From Narthecium ossifragum (taxonomy: Eukaryota; Streptophyta; Magnoliopsida; Dioscoreales; Nartheciaceae), in contig OY986972.1 of assembly GCA_963920575.1 (NCBI GenBank), positions 21,116,083 to 21,180,082 on the forward strand: DNA of 64,000 bases, written 5' to 3'. Position 1 is the first letter of the stretch. Each line of letters begins with the position of its first letter. Below, in pieces: positions 33,890 to 43,948 of this stretch. Made by a program: the position numbers and the translations under genes. Below the pieces are notes generated by a model. That model was not told where the DNA came from. It searched no databases and saw only the letters and a list, made by a program, of their open reading frames with translations.

Positions 33890-35824
33890 TATCGCGCCTC
33901 GACCCACGTAGGCCCAACCGGGCCAGCGACGAGAACCGGAACCTAACCTACTGCGGAAAATTTTGGCGAGGTTTCCCTCTAATCATAGTGGTCTCCCTAG
34001 CAATTCATAATCATCCTATATTAACATACAATTACAAACCTCAAAGACTGAAACTGAATATATACAAATCCTCAACATGGTAAAAGTTATACAAAATCTC
34101 TCCCGTAGGAGGCTAACTAAACAAAAGGTATAGAACTGACGATCGCCGCACCTCAAGCACCGCTAGACGCCGCCACATCACCAAACACCGGCCTGGTAGG
34201 GGCGACCGAAGAAGAGCTAGCGCCAGCACCTGCAAAACGCAGCCCGGGTAGGAGTGAGCACTAAGCTCAGCAGGGACATTACACTACGACACTCAGAAGG
34301 AAGGGGAACACAACAGTGTCACCCTCAAGCAAAGGCTGGGTGTACACAGGGGTCCCATAACCCCACCGCGTGTCCCTGAAGGGAGGCCTCAGTCATGGTC
34401 TTCCAGCTGAACTGGTCACATACTGGGTCGCCCTCAGCGAGGCAGGAAATCAGCACTGCCATCTCACTAGCAGGAAACCAACACTGCTAGGCGGGCAACC
34501 AACACCGCCGAGTAGGCACAACCTCTATCCAAGAGACAGTGAATCGGACACCGGCTACACCTCAACACTCGGCTCGAGGCCGACACTGTCACGCCCCGAC
34601 CCGCGTAGGCCCAACTGGGCCGGGCAACGTGAACCGGAACCTAACCTACTGGTGAAATTTTGACGAGGTTTCCCTCTAATCGTAGTGGTCTTCTTAGCAA
34701 TTCATAATCATCCTGTATTATACAAACAATCACAAACCTCAAAACACTGAGCTGGATATAATACAAATCCTCAAAACAGGGAAATTATACATTTAACACT
34801 CCCGTATGAGACTATCTATAACAAAAGGGTAAAACTGAGATCGCCGCTCCTCAAGCACCGCCAGACGCCGCCACGTCACCAAACACCTGCCCGGTAGGGG
34901 CGACCGAAGAAGAGCTAGCGCCATCACCTGCAAAACGTAGCCCGGGTAGGAGTGAGCACTAAGCTCAGCAGGGACACTACACTACGACACTCACAAAGGA
35001 GGGAATACAACAGTGCCGCCCCCAAGTCTATCCTAGGTGTATACAAGGGTCCCATAACACTACAGACTCACATCAGGACACTGAACACTGTTTGGCGGGC
35101 CAGGACACCGCTGGGTAGGCACTCCTCGACCCAATAGTCAAGAACACCGAACTCCAGCTACACCTCAGATACCACTTGGAGTCGACACGACCTCTAAACA
35201 TCAAACCACATGTATTCAGGTCATCTAACCCTATCATCGAAATCGACTGAATATTACAAATCGAGTCCTGGACTAAGCTACCCGCAACGGTACTAGAGCT
35301 AGATCCGGACTACCCGAAAGCCCCGAATCGGCGATCAACCAATCGCCAACGTCCTACACAGATGCAACTAATGCACAAGCAATGCATGTTATGAGCACAC
35401 GCAAGAATATACATATAAACATGCAACAGTATGTGATGTATATCAGACAAGGTCTGGGCACGGCACCCTGCCGGCCCGGGGTGGTGAACATGTAAGTAAG
35501 GTCTAGGAGCTACTACAGTGGTACTACCACCAACTGTCAGTAGTCCAACACAGCACCTGCATCGGGAAGTAGCCCCTCAAACAACAGCTCACAAATATCA
35601 CAGATAAAGCCCTCGGCGCACGCCGGGATGCAAGGCTAAGGAAAGTTGTAGGGCTACCCGCCTGTTTATTCTAACATCCTGGGAGTCATCACTCCCCCGA
35701 TTCACCACTGCCCCTAATATGGGGCTAACATGCTTAAATATATGTACAAGATATAAGACAATAAAGAAAATGATACATGCAAAGCCCCGCGAGTAAAACA
35801 AGACGAATTTCTCTCTCTGCCGTA

Positions 35825-36135
35825 GACGGATCGATCCTTCCCCCCAAGGGAGGATCGATCCTTCTAATGGCAGAGAACAAACTCTCCATATCGTGCTGAG
35901 TAAGATCAATCCGTCCCCTCAAGGGACGATCGATCCTACTCGTGATAGGGAACATCCTCACTACCGTGCCAAGGAGGATCGATCCTTCCCCCCAAGGGAC
36001 GATCGATCCTACTCGCGACGAGGGGGATCCCATGCTACCCAAGGCACAAGGATCGATCGTTCTCACTTGAGAATGATCGATCCTGCTCGGGTTCAGCATG
36101 ACCAACAAAGAAGGATCGATCCCTCTCACAGAAGG
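35825..36135. repeat. GGATCGATCC palindrome array with hairpin spacing
   Basis: About nine GATCGATC words in 310 bp, mostly in pairs 10-20 bp apart. The spacers are themselves self-complementary: for example GGATCGATC, TTCTC, ACTT, GAGAA, GATCGATCC near 36050. Each pair can form a stem-loop. The frames through the array read as Asp-Arg-Ser/Ile-Asp-Pro repeats and are not genes. Confidence 0.9.
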
Positions 36136-36511
36136 ATTGATCGTGATGGGTTCTCCGGCAACCCTCCGGCGAGAAATACCGTCGGAAAACTCCACCAAAT
36201 TCCACCAAAACCTGGGATCTAGTAGTACAAAGGACCACGAGTCCAAAACCGGCGGAAATACTACAATCTAACAAGTGTATAACAAGATCTAAGCCAAAGA
36301 TCACAGACAACCGGAAAAACTTCCAAAAACTCGGAAGAAATGTAGGTAGGATCCCTACCTATGCAATAGCAGCTTCAATCCCAGCTGCTAGGCCTTGGAT
36401 CGTCCACAACCACTTCGAAATCCAAAAAATCTCAGCTCAAGAACTCGGATTTCAAAAGAGATTCAAGGAAGAAGGTTACGTCCATTTTATAGACAAACGA
36501 ACCGACTTAAG

Positions 36512-36655
36512 CGCGATCGATCCGTCCAAGGGGAACGATCGATCCGTTCAAGAGAGCGATCGATCCGTCCCAAGAGGAACGATCGATCCTTCTCAACGAT
36601 CCGACTTCCTGGCATTGACCGATCGATCCTTCTAGCAAGGAAGGATCAATCCATC
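36512..36655. repeat. Second GATCGATCC array in the same LTR
   Basis: Five CGATCGATCC words plus one GGATCAATCC in about 140 bp, separated by CCAAGGGGAACGAT-like spacers. Nearby the LTR carries CCTACCTATGCAATAG sequence. Confidence 0.9.
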
Positions 36656-37430
36656 TTTCGCAGGAAGCTAGACTTGGGCTAAAACTTAAGCCCAAGCCCG
36701 GATCTTTCGATCCCGGGTCCCACTAACCATTCTAGCCAAACATTACCACAAACATGGTCAGTGTGTACCCACGCGGGTGTGAAGCTAGCTGACAAGACAT
36801 AATTTACCAAATTGCCCTTGCGGTCCACGACGAGCCACAGGAGTAGAGGGACGGGTCATCACAGACACGACCTCTAAACATCAAACCACATGTATTCAGG
36901 TCATCTAACCCTATCATCGAATTCGACTGAATACTACAAATCGAGTCCTGGACCAAGCTACCCGCAACGGTCCTAGAGCAAGATCCGGACTACCCGAAAT
37001 CCCCGGATCGGCGATCAACCCATCGCCAGCGTCCTACACAGATGCAACTAATGCACAAAGCAATGCATGTTATGAGCACACGCAGGAATATACAGATAAG
37101 CATGCATCAGTATGTGATTGTATATCAAACAAGGTTTGGGCACGGCACCCTGCCGACCGGGGGTGGTGAACATGTAAGTAAGGTCTAGGAGCTGCTACAG
37201 TGGTACCACCACCAACTGTCAGTAGTTCGCCACAACACCTGCATCGGGAAGCAGCCCCGCAAACAATAGCTCACAGATATCACAGTTAAAGCCCTCGGCG
37301 CACGCCGGCATGCAAGGCTAAGGAAAGTTGTAGGGCTACCCGTCCGTTTATTCTAAACATCCCGGGAGTCATCACTTCCCTGGTTCACCATTGCTCCTAT
37401 TATAGGGCTAACATGCTTAAACATATGTAC

Positions 37431-37834
37431 CATCTATTATATAAGGAAGGACGTTTTTTGAAATGTCCCCCCTATAAAACATAAAGAGTGGTCAAGATTT
37501 TCCTACAAACACATCCAACGATCCAAATTTCATCATCAACTTTAAGATTCCCACCCAAACTTTCCTTCCCCCAAAATCTCCCGCCCAAACTTCTTTCTTC
37601 CTTCTACCCACCCACACACCCACCCACCAATTCAAATTTCAACTCCCCGTCCCCTCCCCCGTCCCCTCACCCTCCCCCGTCCCCTCTGCCTCTCACCCTC
37701 CCACTTTACCACCCAAGCTCTCCTCTCCCCCGTCCCCTCTCCCTCCCCTCTCCCTCTCACCCTCCCCCTTTACCGCCCAAGCTCCCCTCTCCCCCGTCCC
37801 TCTCTCCCTCTCTTTCCCCTCACCCAACCTCGCC
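37431..37834. repeat. CT-rich arm before the gap; possible Helitron-like 5' end
   Basis: Starts near CATCTATTATATAAGGAAGG. A TCTATTATATAA start is compatible with a Helitron 5' end, but no CTRR hairpin was found. It is followed by a long CCCTCCCCC/CTCTCCC tract. The frame that runs from here across the gap is low-complexity and is not a gene. Confidence 0.4.
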
Positions 37835-38034
37835 NNNNNNNNNNNNNNNNNNNNNNNNNNNNNNNNNNNNNNNNNNNNNNNNNNNNNNNNNNNNNNNNNN
37901 NNNNNNNNNNNNNNNNNNNNNNNNNNNNNNNNNNNNNNNNNNNNNNNNNNNNNNNNNNNNNNNNNNNNNNNNNNNNNNNNNNNNNNNNNNNNNNNNNNNN
38001 NNNNNNNNNNNNNNNNNNNNNNNNNNNNNNNNNN
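37835..38034. other. Assembly gap, 200 N
   Basis: Exactly 200 unknown bases between a CT-rich and a GA-rich tract: an arbitrary-size scaffold join inside a hard-to-assemble fold-back. Confidence 1.
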
Positions 38035-38960
38035 GGTCGAGGAGAGAGAGAGAGACCGAGGTGGGAGAGAGAGAGAAAGAGAGGGCGGGAGAGAGACAGA
38101 TAGAGGTGGGAGAGAGAGTGGGGGCGGAAGAGAGAGAGAGATCAGGAAGAGAGAGAGAGGTCTGGGAGAGAGAGAGTCGATGGAGAGAGAAAGATCGGTG
38201 GAAGAGAGATAGATAGAGCTAAATTCTTTACTCCTACTTAGTCTATGAATTCCTTACTTATCTTATGAATTCCCTACTTATTTGAGGAATTTCTTACTTA
38301 GCCTATGAATTCATAAGTAGGAAATTCATAGGCTAAGTAAGAGTAAGGAATTTATAGGCTAAGTAAGGAATTCCTCACATAAGTAAGGAATTCATAGTCT
38401 AAGTAAGAGTAAGGAATTCATAGACTAAGTAAGGAATTCCTCGCATAAGTAAGGAATTTATATGACATTTGTTGTCTCACTCCACCCGATGATCCCGATC
38501 TCTCTTTCTCTCTCCACATGGTCTTCTCTCTCCATCAACTCTTTCTCTCTACCTGGTGTTCTCTCTCCACCCATCGACCTCTCTCCCTCTCTCTCCCGCT
38601 AGCCTCTCTGTCCTCCACCTCTCTCTCTCTCCACCCATCTTCTCTCTCCATTGACTCTCTCTCTCTCTCTCTCTCTCCATCAGCTCTCTCTCTTCACCCA
38701 TTTTTCTCTCTCCATCAACTCTCTCTCCCCACATGGTCTTCTCTCTCCATCGATTCTCTCTTTCCAGCCATCTTTCTCTCTCCTCCGCACTCTCTCTCTC
38801 CACACATCTTTCTCTCTCCTCCGCACTCTCTCTCCCTCACTCTCCTCCGCACACTCTCTCTTCACCATCTTTCTCTCTCCTCCACACTCTCTCTCTCCAC
38901 CCATCTTTCTCTCTCCTCCACACACACTCTCTCTCCACCCATCTTTCTCTCTCCTCCCAT
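38035..38960. repeat. Fold-back repeat: GA arm, GAATTC tandem core, CT arm
   Basis: A GAGAGAGA arm (38035-38215) and a CTCTCTCT arm (38488-38960) flank an AT-rich core (38222-38462). The core is built from about ten units of AAGTAAGGAATTC(A/C)T type, on both strands. Because the arms are purine on one side and pyrimidine on the other, the unit can fold as a long hairpin. The same three-part arrangement occurs at 48671-49435. Frames in the arms are serine/leucine or arginine/glutamate repeats. Confidence 0.85.
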
Positions 38961-39162
38961 GCATGTCACCCTCGACGTTGCCCCGTCCACCTACGTGATC
39001 CATGCGCCGCGACTCCTGCACGCCAACCGCGGTTCCCATGCGTGCCGCCAATGGTGCTCTCCCATGCGCCGCCACCCGCTCACCTCCGATCTCGATCCCG
39101 ATCCCCTGCACCTTCGACGTCGAGGGTGGCATGCATGGGAGCGCAGGAGCACGGGCGGCGTG

Positions 39163-40879
39163 TGTCGCGCCCCGGCCCGGAAGACCCACCCGGACCGGGA
39201 CACGAGGGGGGGTTCCTACATCTACTAACAGCAACTGGCGGAAACAGTTACAACAAGTAGTATGAGGACAGAAGTAAATCTAACAACTCCTATTATTACA
39301 AAATTGTACATAAAACAGAGTTACATTAAGATTTACATAAACCAGTCCTCATATACAACAGATGGTACAAAACTCAAAAAGGGGTTACAAAATCAGTAGT
39401 CTCCTGAAAAGCACAGCAGAAACCATTCTGGCCCTCAAACATGCCCTGACGTCGACGCGCCACCACAGGACGAGCAACTGGGGCCCACCGTAGGAGAGCT
39501 GGTACCTGCACCTGCAAACGCCGCCGGGGTAGGAGTGAGCACTAAGCTCAGTAGGGTTCTACTCTACGACACACACAAGGAAGGGGAAACTGCAACTGAA
39601 CTAACTTTGTGCCAAGTATTGAGGCCTGCCAAGGACCCCATAAATCCCGTCAATAACCCGAAGGGTACCTGTCCAAAGTACGTCTTCCGACAGCCACTGC
39701 CTAGGGTGGACATTCTCTGACATTCCTGATACAGGATGGACATGACGATACCAGTAGGACGCCCTTCTCCAAGCGGAACCTCCCCACTTGGCGGAACAAC
39801 CGTGGTTATGACAACCAACTCCCACCACTCCAAGCAACAGAGTTAACACGACCCCAACAGCAGACTAACAACACTATCAACAATGCATGCAACAGTATAA
39901 ACAAGCAACAATCAGGGGCATACCTACGGCCCGTTTATACTAAACATTCTCAAGGTTCATGACTCTCTCGGTTAACCACAAAGCGATAAAGGGCATACAG
40001 ACAACCCATTTTTACTAAGCATTCCCGAGGGTTCATGACTCCCTCGGTTAACCACAAAGCGATAAAGGGCATACAGACGACCCATTTATACTAAGCATTC
40101 TTGAGGGTTCATGACTCCCTCGGTTAACCACAAAGCGATAAAGGGCATACAGACGGCCCAAGAACAAGAAACCATTCTCTACATAGCAGCTAGTTGATCC
40201 ATCGATCCGACGTCCAACCAACGTCAGATTCAGGATCCAACCTAGCCTCCAGTAGATCTATATGCCGGGATCAACATATCCCAAATCCAGAAACATCCAA
40301 CGGGTAGATTAACGGGAAAGCACTAATCAAAACCGCTAATCAAACTAACTTACCAAGTTACTTGCTGCAACGCAGCCCTCCAGTAATAAATTCATAACAA
40401 ATTGTAGAAAAATCAAAAAATTATGAAATTAGTTGGGTTTGAGAGATAATGCAGAGAGCTATAACTCTTATGTTCATCACAACTCAAGAACATGCACGTA
40501 CAGATCGAAAAACTCGCCGCAAGCTGGCTGTTTTTCAAGAACAGCAGAAACCGGAAAATCTGAGATTAAACATGCATAAATCATACTAAAATCTCAACCA
40601 AAGCTTATGAAACTTATACCAGAAATTCTACTAAGCAAGAGGAATCCAACAACACAAAGAACAGTAACATCAAACGGCTAGATTAAGAGAAACCCATTAA
40701 ACAACTCATGTTTAATACGCGGGTGTGAAACAAACCGACAAGGCGCAATTTACCAAATTGCCCTTGCGGTCCAAGAAACAATACGATCCGTCGGATCGCG
40801 CGCTCGACGCGAAACAAACAAACGAGCCATGGGTCCGACCCAGCTGGTCGACCCATGAGTAGAGGGACAGATCCTCACA
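39163..40879 (-). repeat. Left LTR of the composite
   Basis: On the minus strand it runs from TGTGAGGATCTGTCCCTC to GGGGCGCGACA, 1717 bp, shorter than the 2.28-kb relatives. It abuts the partial plus-strand LTR at 40880 with no intervening base. Confidence 0.88.
39929..40158. repeat. Tandem repeat, about 75 bp, three copies, inside LTR
   Basis: Each unit has CC(C/A)(G/T)TTTATACTAA-type sequence, GGTTCATGACT, CTCGGTTAACCACAAAGCG and ATAAAGGGCATACAGAC. The units are about 95% alike. Single copies of this block occur in the other LTRs of the family. Confidence 0.9.
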
Positions 40880-40995
40880 ACTTCTGTCCTCAGACTACTT
40901 GTTGTAACTGTTTCCGCTAGTTGATGTTAGTAGATGTAGGAACCCCCTCTCGTGTCCCGGTCCTGGTGGGTCTTCCGGGCTGGGGTGCGATAACT

Positions 40996-41007
40996 TGGTG
41001 TCAGAGC
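40996..41007 (+). promoter_or_regulatory. Primer binding site for initiator tRNA-Met
   Basis: TGGTGTCAGAGC, one base from the usual plant site TGGTATCAGAGC, a few bases after the plus-strand LTR end. Confidence 0.85.
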
Positions 41008-41331
41008 TTAGGTTGTAGATCCCAGGGAATAGGGTCAGGATGGGGTTGAGATGAGCGTGGGTTGGGATGGTTCTAAGGTTAGAACATCCCTGTTTGCTTG
41101 ATTTTCTTTTCCGCTGAATGTGTTTGTTTCTCTTTGCTGAGTGATGTCTGTTGTGGTCTTTGACGGGTGGAACTCGTGTTTCTGTTATTGGTACCGATGG
41201 CGTGGCAGTCTGACAGTCCTCCCAGTTTGGGCCGAGGCGAGCCGCCCGAGGCAAGCGCTGCCCGGCAGGCTTCTGGGACCTAGGAGCATCAGTGCCAGAC
41301 CTACGTACCAGTAGCAGAGGCAGACTTAGCG

Positions 41332-41898
41332 ATGGGCAGCGAGATGGAGGTTCCCCCACCCGTTGTTAGGCGTTCCTTAGCCACTGAGGTTCTCGAGTTC
41401 CATCGTTTGGACCTGTCGAGGTTCGACGGCAGGAGAGGAGACCCGTCAGCGGCTGAGGAGTGGCTCGGGGGAGTCACCAGCTTGCTGAACCTTCTGTTTG
41501 GCGAGGACGACCCCCTCCGGGTCAGACTCGCGGTGCTCCAGCTTGAGGGAGGCCAAGGGTGACAGTCGATGTGTGGACCAACACTGTGTTTCTACTGCAA
41601 GCAACCGGGATACTTCCGCAGGGACTGTCCGCTGCAGAGCGCGCAGGGTGCGGCTATGCAGGGAGGTCGAGGCGGAGGGTCTTGGGCTGGGCAGGGACAG
41701 AGAGGTGGAGTTGGGCGAGGCCGCAGCGGAGGCAGCGCCAGAGCAGATGGCGGGGGACAGGTGTTTGCCCTACCTGATCACCCCTACGCCGACGAGGTGC
41801 AGCCGTCCTACCATAGCTACCAGTCTCGGCAGCCGCTTCCACTGACCGTATTACAGTCCGTCTCCATAGGTATTTTTTTTTCCTGTCTTCTAGAGTAG
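41332..41898 (+). pseudogene. Tekay/Del-type gag remnant with CCHC knuckle
   Basis: The first piece (41332-41562) has FHRLDLSRFDGRRGDPSAAE, EEWLGGVTSLLNLLF and VRLAVLQLEGG, the start of a gypsy capsid domain. It then stops. A second frame (41569-41898) carries a knuckle, CFYCKQPGYFRRDC, with Tyr where the zinc-binding His belongs, then a glycine-rich tail. Most of the capsid, and the whole protease-RT-RNase H-integrase part, are deleted, and the polypurine tract follows within 60 bp. The element depends on relatives for movement. Confidence 0.8.
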
Positions 41899-41954
41899 TT
41901 GTTTTGTTGTTTCCAAGCCCTACCTTTATCGAATTTCGGGACGAGATTTCTTTT

Positions 41955-41968
41955 AAGGGTTTTAGGAT
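41955..41968 (+). promoter_or_regulatory. Polypurine tract of the composite
   Basis: AAGGGTTTTAGGA directly before the TGTGAGAACC LTR start, preceded by AATTTCGGGACGAGATTTCT, a stretch typical of Tekay/Del-type element 3' ends. Confidence 0.75.
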
Positions 41969-42311
41969 GTGAGAACCTGTCCCTCTATTCCTGTAGCTCG
42001 TTGTTGACCACAAGAGCAATTTGGTAAATTGCGCATTGTCGGTTAGTTTCTCACCCGCGTGCGCGCACAACTTCTGATGGATGGTTGTGTTTGACTAGAT
42101 CCGTTTGGAAGGTTTTTGACTTGTGGATCGATCCAACCAGTCTTGGATCGATCCACAGGTCAAAAACCTCCCAAACGGATCTAGTCAAACACAACCATCC
42201 ATCAGAGGTTTTGCGCGCACACGGGTGAGAAACTAACCGACAATGCGCAATTTACCAAATTGCCCTTGTGGTCAACAATGAGCTATAGGAATAGAGGGAT
42301 AGGTCCTCACA
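41969..42311. repeat. 343-bp near-perfect palindrome of two LTR starts
   Basis: The plus-strand LTR start (41969-42138) is followed directly by its inverted copy (42142-42311). The arms are about 93% alike, and the centre at 42140 lies between two GGATCGATCC motifs. It begins TGTGAGAACC and ends GGTCCTCACA. It would form a cruciform, or a long RNA hairpin if transcribed. Confidence 0.9.
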
Positions 42312-42316
42312 GCGTG

Positions 42317-43948
42317 CATGGGAGGTCAGCATGTACACAAAACATGCTGACGTCATGCTTAAGGGTTCTGATTGGGTACATGCCACGTAAGACCACCACG
42401 CAAATCAGAACATGAGACTCTCTCTTCTCCGGACCATCTCATCTAGGCTCATCTCACCTTCTCCGGTGAGCCCATGGCCGCCGGCCCGTGGCTCTCGTCG
42501 GAGCTAGAGGAGCTCCACCGACATCAGGTGCCAGGGTGCTATTCCGTGCAAGTTGGGGTCGTGGGAGAGCTCCCTGAATGAGCTGCACAAGGGAGTGAAG
42601 GAGGAGCTCGACAAGAGGAGAACGGATTGCCCCAAGTCGAGGGCGACTGTGTTCCGGAGAGGGAGAGGGAGAGGGTGACGGTGATGGCGACGGCGACGCG
42701 AGTCGAGGGCGACGGTGTTCCGGAGAAGGAGAGGGAGAGGGAGAGGGAGAGGGAGGCCGGGGCCAGGTCGAGGCTGGATGGGGCGAGGGAGGGGGCGACG
42801 TCGAGGATGGCCGGGGCGAGGGAGCGGGTCGACAGGGCGACGTCGAGGGTGGACGGGGCTAGGGAGGCCGGGCAAGGTTGAGGGTGGATGATGCGAGGGA
42901 GGCCGGGCGAGATCCGAGGTGAGAAGGGGGAGAGCGACAGAGAGTGTGTGTGGGTGTGTGGGTGATGATGACGGAAGAGAGAGAGAGAGGGGTCCGCCGG
43001 AGTTGGGGATGGTGATGGTGGCTGCGGTTGATGAGGGAGGGGTGGCCGCGAGGTTTAGGGGGGACGGCGGTGAGGAGGAGAGATGGGGTTGGCCACGGTG
43101 AGGCGTTGGCCGCTGCGCCGGCAATGACAGCATCGAGCTCGGAGGAGGAAGGTGGGGCGGGGGCACCGGGTGAGGTGCCGGAGGAAGAGGGAGGAGAGAG
43201 AAACAGAGGGAGGAGAGAAAGGGAGAAACAGAGGGAGGAGAGAAAGGGAGAAACAGAGGGAGGAGAGAAAGGGAGAAACAGAGGGAGGAGAGAAAGGGAG
43301 AAACAGAGGAAGAGGGAGGAGAGAAAAGGAGATGGGGAGAAACAGAGGAGGAAGAGGGAGGAGAGAGAGAGAGGAGAGGCGACGGGAGAGAGAGAGAGGG
43401 GTGGCGGATGGATCACAACGACCATCCTTCCTCCTCCGAGCTCGCTGCCGTCATTGCCGGCGCCACGACCAACGCCTCGCACAAGCTGCAGATCCCCATC
43501 GCCGCTCTCGGTAGAAAACTCAATCATCGTCCGAGCTCCTCCCTATGGCTCTCTCTCCCGCCTCTCTCTCTCTCTCTCTCCCCGACCTCTCTCTCCCCGC
43601 TCTGGCTCCGGCTTCTCCTCCCCTCTTCGCCGGCTCCGGCTTGCATCGCAACTCGCACCCCGCTGCTTACAACGAGGACATCTCGCCGTTGTCTCCCGCC
43701 GTTCGCCGTCGCGCCAACATCGTCGCCACCTGAGACCGAGCATCGCTGCAAGCTGACGTTCGAGGGTGGCGTGCATGGGAGCGCTGGCGACGTGCATGGG
43801 AGTGTGGGAGAGAGAGAGGCCGGCGGGTTCCCATGCGCACGCCCACGGGTTCCGATGCGCGCCGCTCGCGCGCTCAGCAATCCATGCGCCGCCAGCCCAG
43901 CGCGCGCACCTACGTGATGGCGGTGCACATCCTCGCATGCCATGACGC
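42317..43948. repeat. GA-rich fold-back repeat with inverted gene-like arms
   Basis: Arms at 43100-43152 and 43425-43478 are inverted copies of a CCGGCAATGACAGC...GAGGAGGAAGG segment (about 90% alike). Between them is a 25-bp GA-rich tandem repeat of 4-5 copies (43199-43310). Both arms encode a similar S-S-E-L-x-AVIAGA peptide on opposite strands. Flanking GA- and CT-rich blocks create many shadow frames. GTGCATGGGAG words at 43770 match the flanks of the 39163-42311 insertion, so this is the continuation of the same host repeat. Confidence 0.7.

Larger units (their letters stand above)
34587..36863 (-). mobile_element. Tekay/Del-type solo LTR, 2277 bp, TSD GACAC
   Basis: On the minus strand it runs from TGTGATGACCCGTCCCTC to GGGGCGTGACA, and is flanked by GACAC at 34582-34586 and 36864-36868. 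No internal region is present, so it is a solo LTR from recombination between two LTRs. Family assignment comes from the relative at 41969, where the same LTR start follows a polypurine tract and a gag-type internal region. Confidence 0.92.
33890..37430 (-). repeat. Outer Tekay/Del-type LTR, split by a second copy of itself
   Basis: The left piece (33890-34586) begins TATCGCGCCTCGACCC, the family end with a mutated first dinucleotide, and stops at the target duplication of the inner copy. The right piece (36864-37430) resumes exactly where the left one stopped: the join matches the unbroken inner copy across the ACACGACCTC point. It ends near 37430, where CT-rich sequence starts, so the 5' half of this LTR is missing. 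Repeated proline/serine-type frames inside are not genes. Confidence 0.85.
39163..42311. mobile_element. Tekay/Del-type composite with inverted internal region, TSD GCGTG
   Basis: Bounded by GCGTG at 39158-39162 and 42312-42316. Left to right: a complete LTR on the minus strand (39163-40879), about 113 bp of LTR 3' end on the plus strand (40880-40993), and a plus-strand primer site. Then come a shortened gag region, polypurine tract and LTR start, and finally an inverted copy of that LTR start. Both ends of the insertion therefore carry minus-strand LTR sequence while the inside is plus-strand. Protease, RT and integrase are absent. Confidence 0.85.

Noticed and set aside
35734..36682. Frames rich in Asp-Arg-Ser and Ile-Asp-Pro
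   Set aside because: They are translations of the GATCGATCC array in an LTR, open on both strands because the word is a palindrome.
37488..38216. A 242-codon frame across the N gap
   Set aside because: It runs through 200 unknown bases and joins a CT-rich to a GA-rich simple-sequence tract; no domain, no codon bias.
37431..39162. A complete Helitron
   Set aside because: Only a weak TCTATTATATAA-type start; no CTRR end with hairpin and no Rep/helicase.
38518..39260. Long serine/leucine-rich frames, several overlapping on both strands
   Set aside because: Products of CTCTCT repeats; open on both strands in many frames at once.
42504..43917. Several 120-240-codon frames on both strands
   Set aside because: Low-complexity GA/CT and CCG-rich DNA around an inverted repeat; mutually exclusive and without domains.
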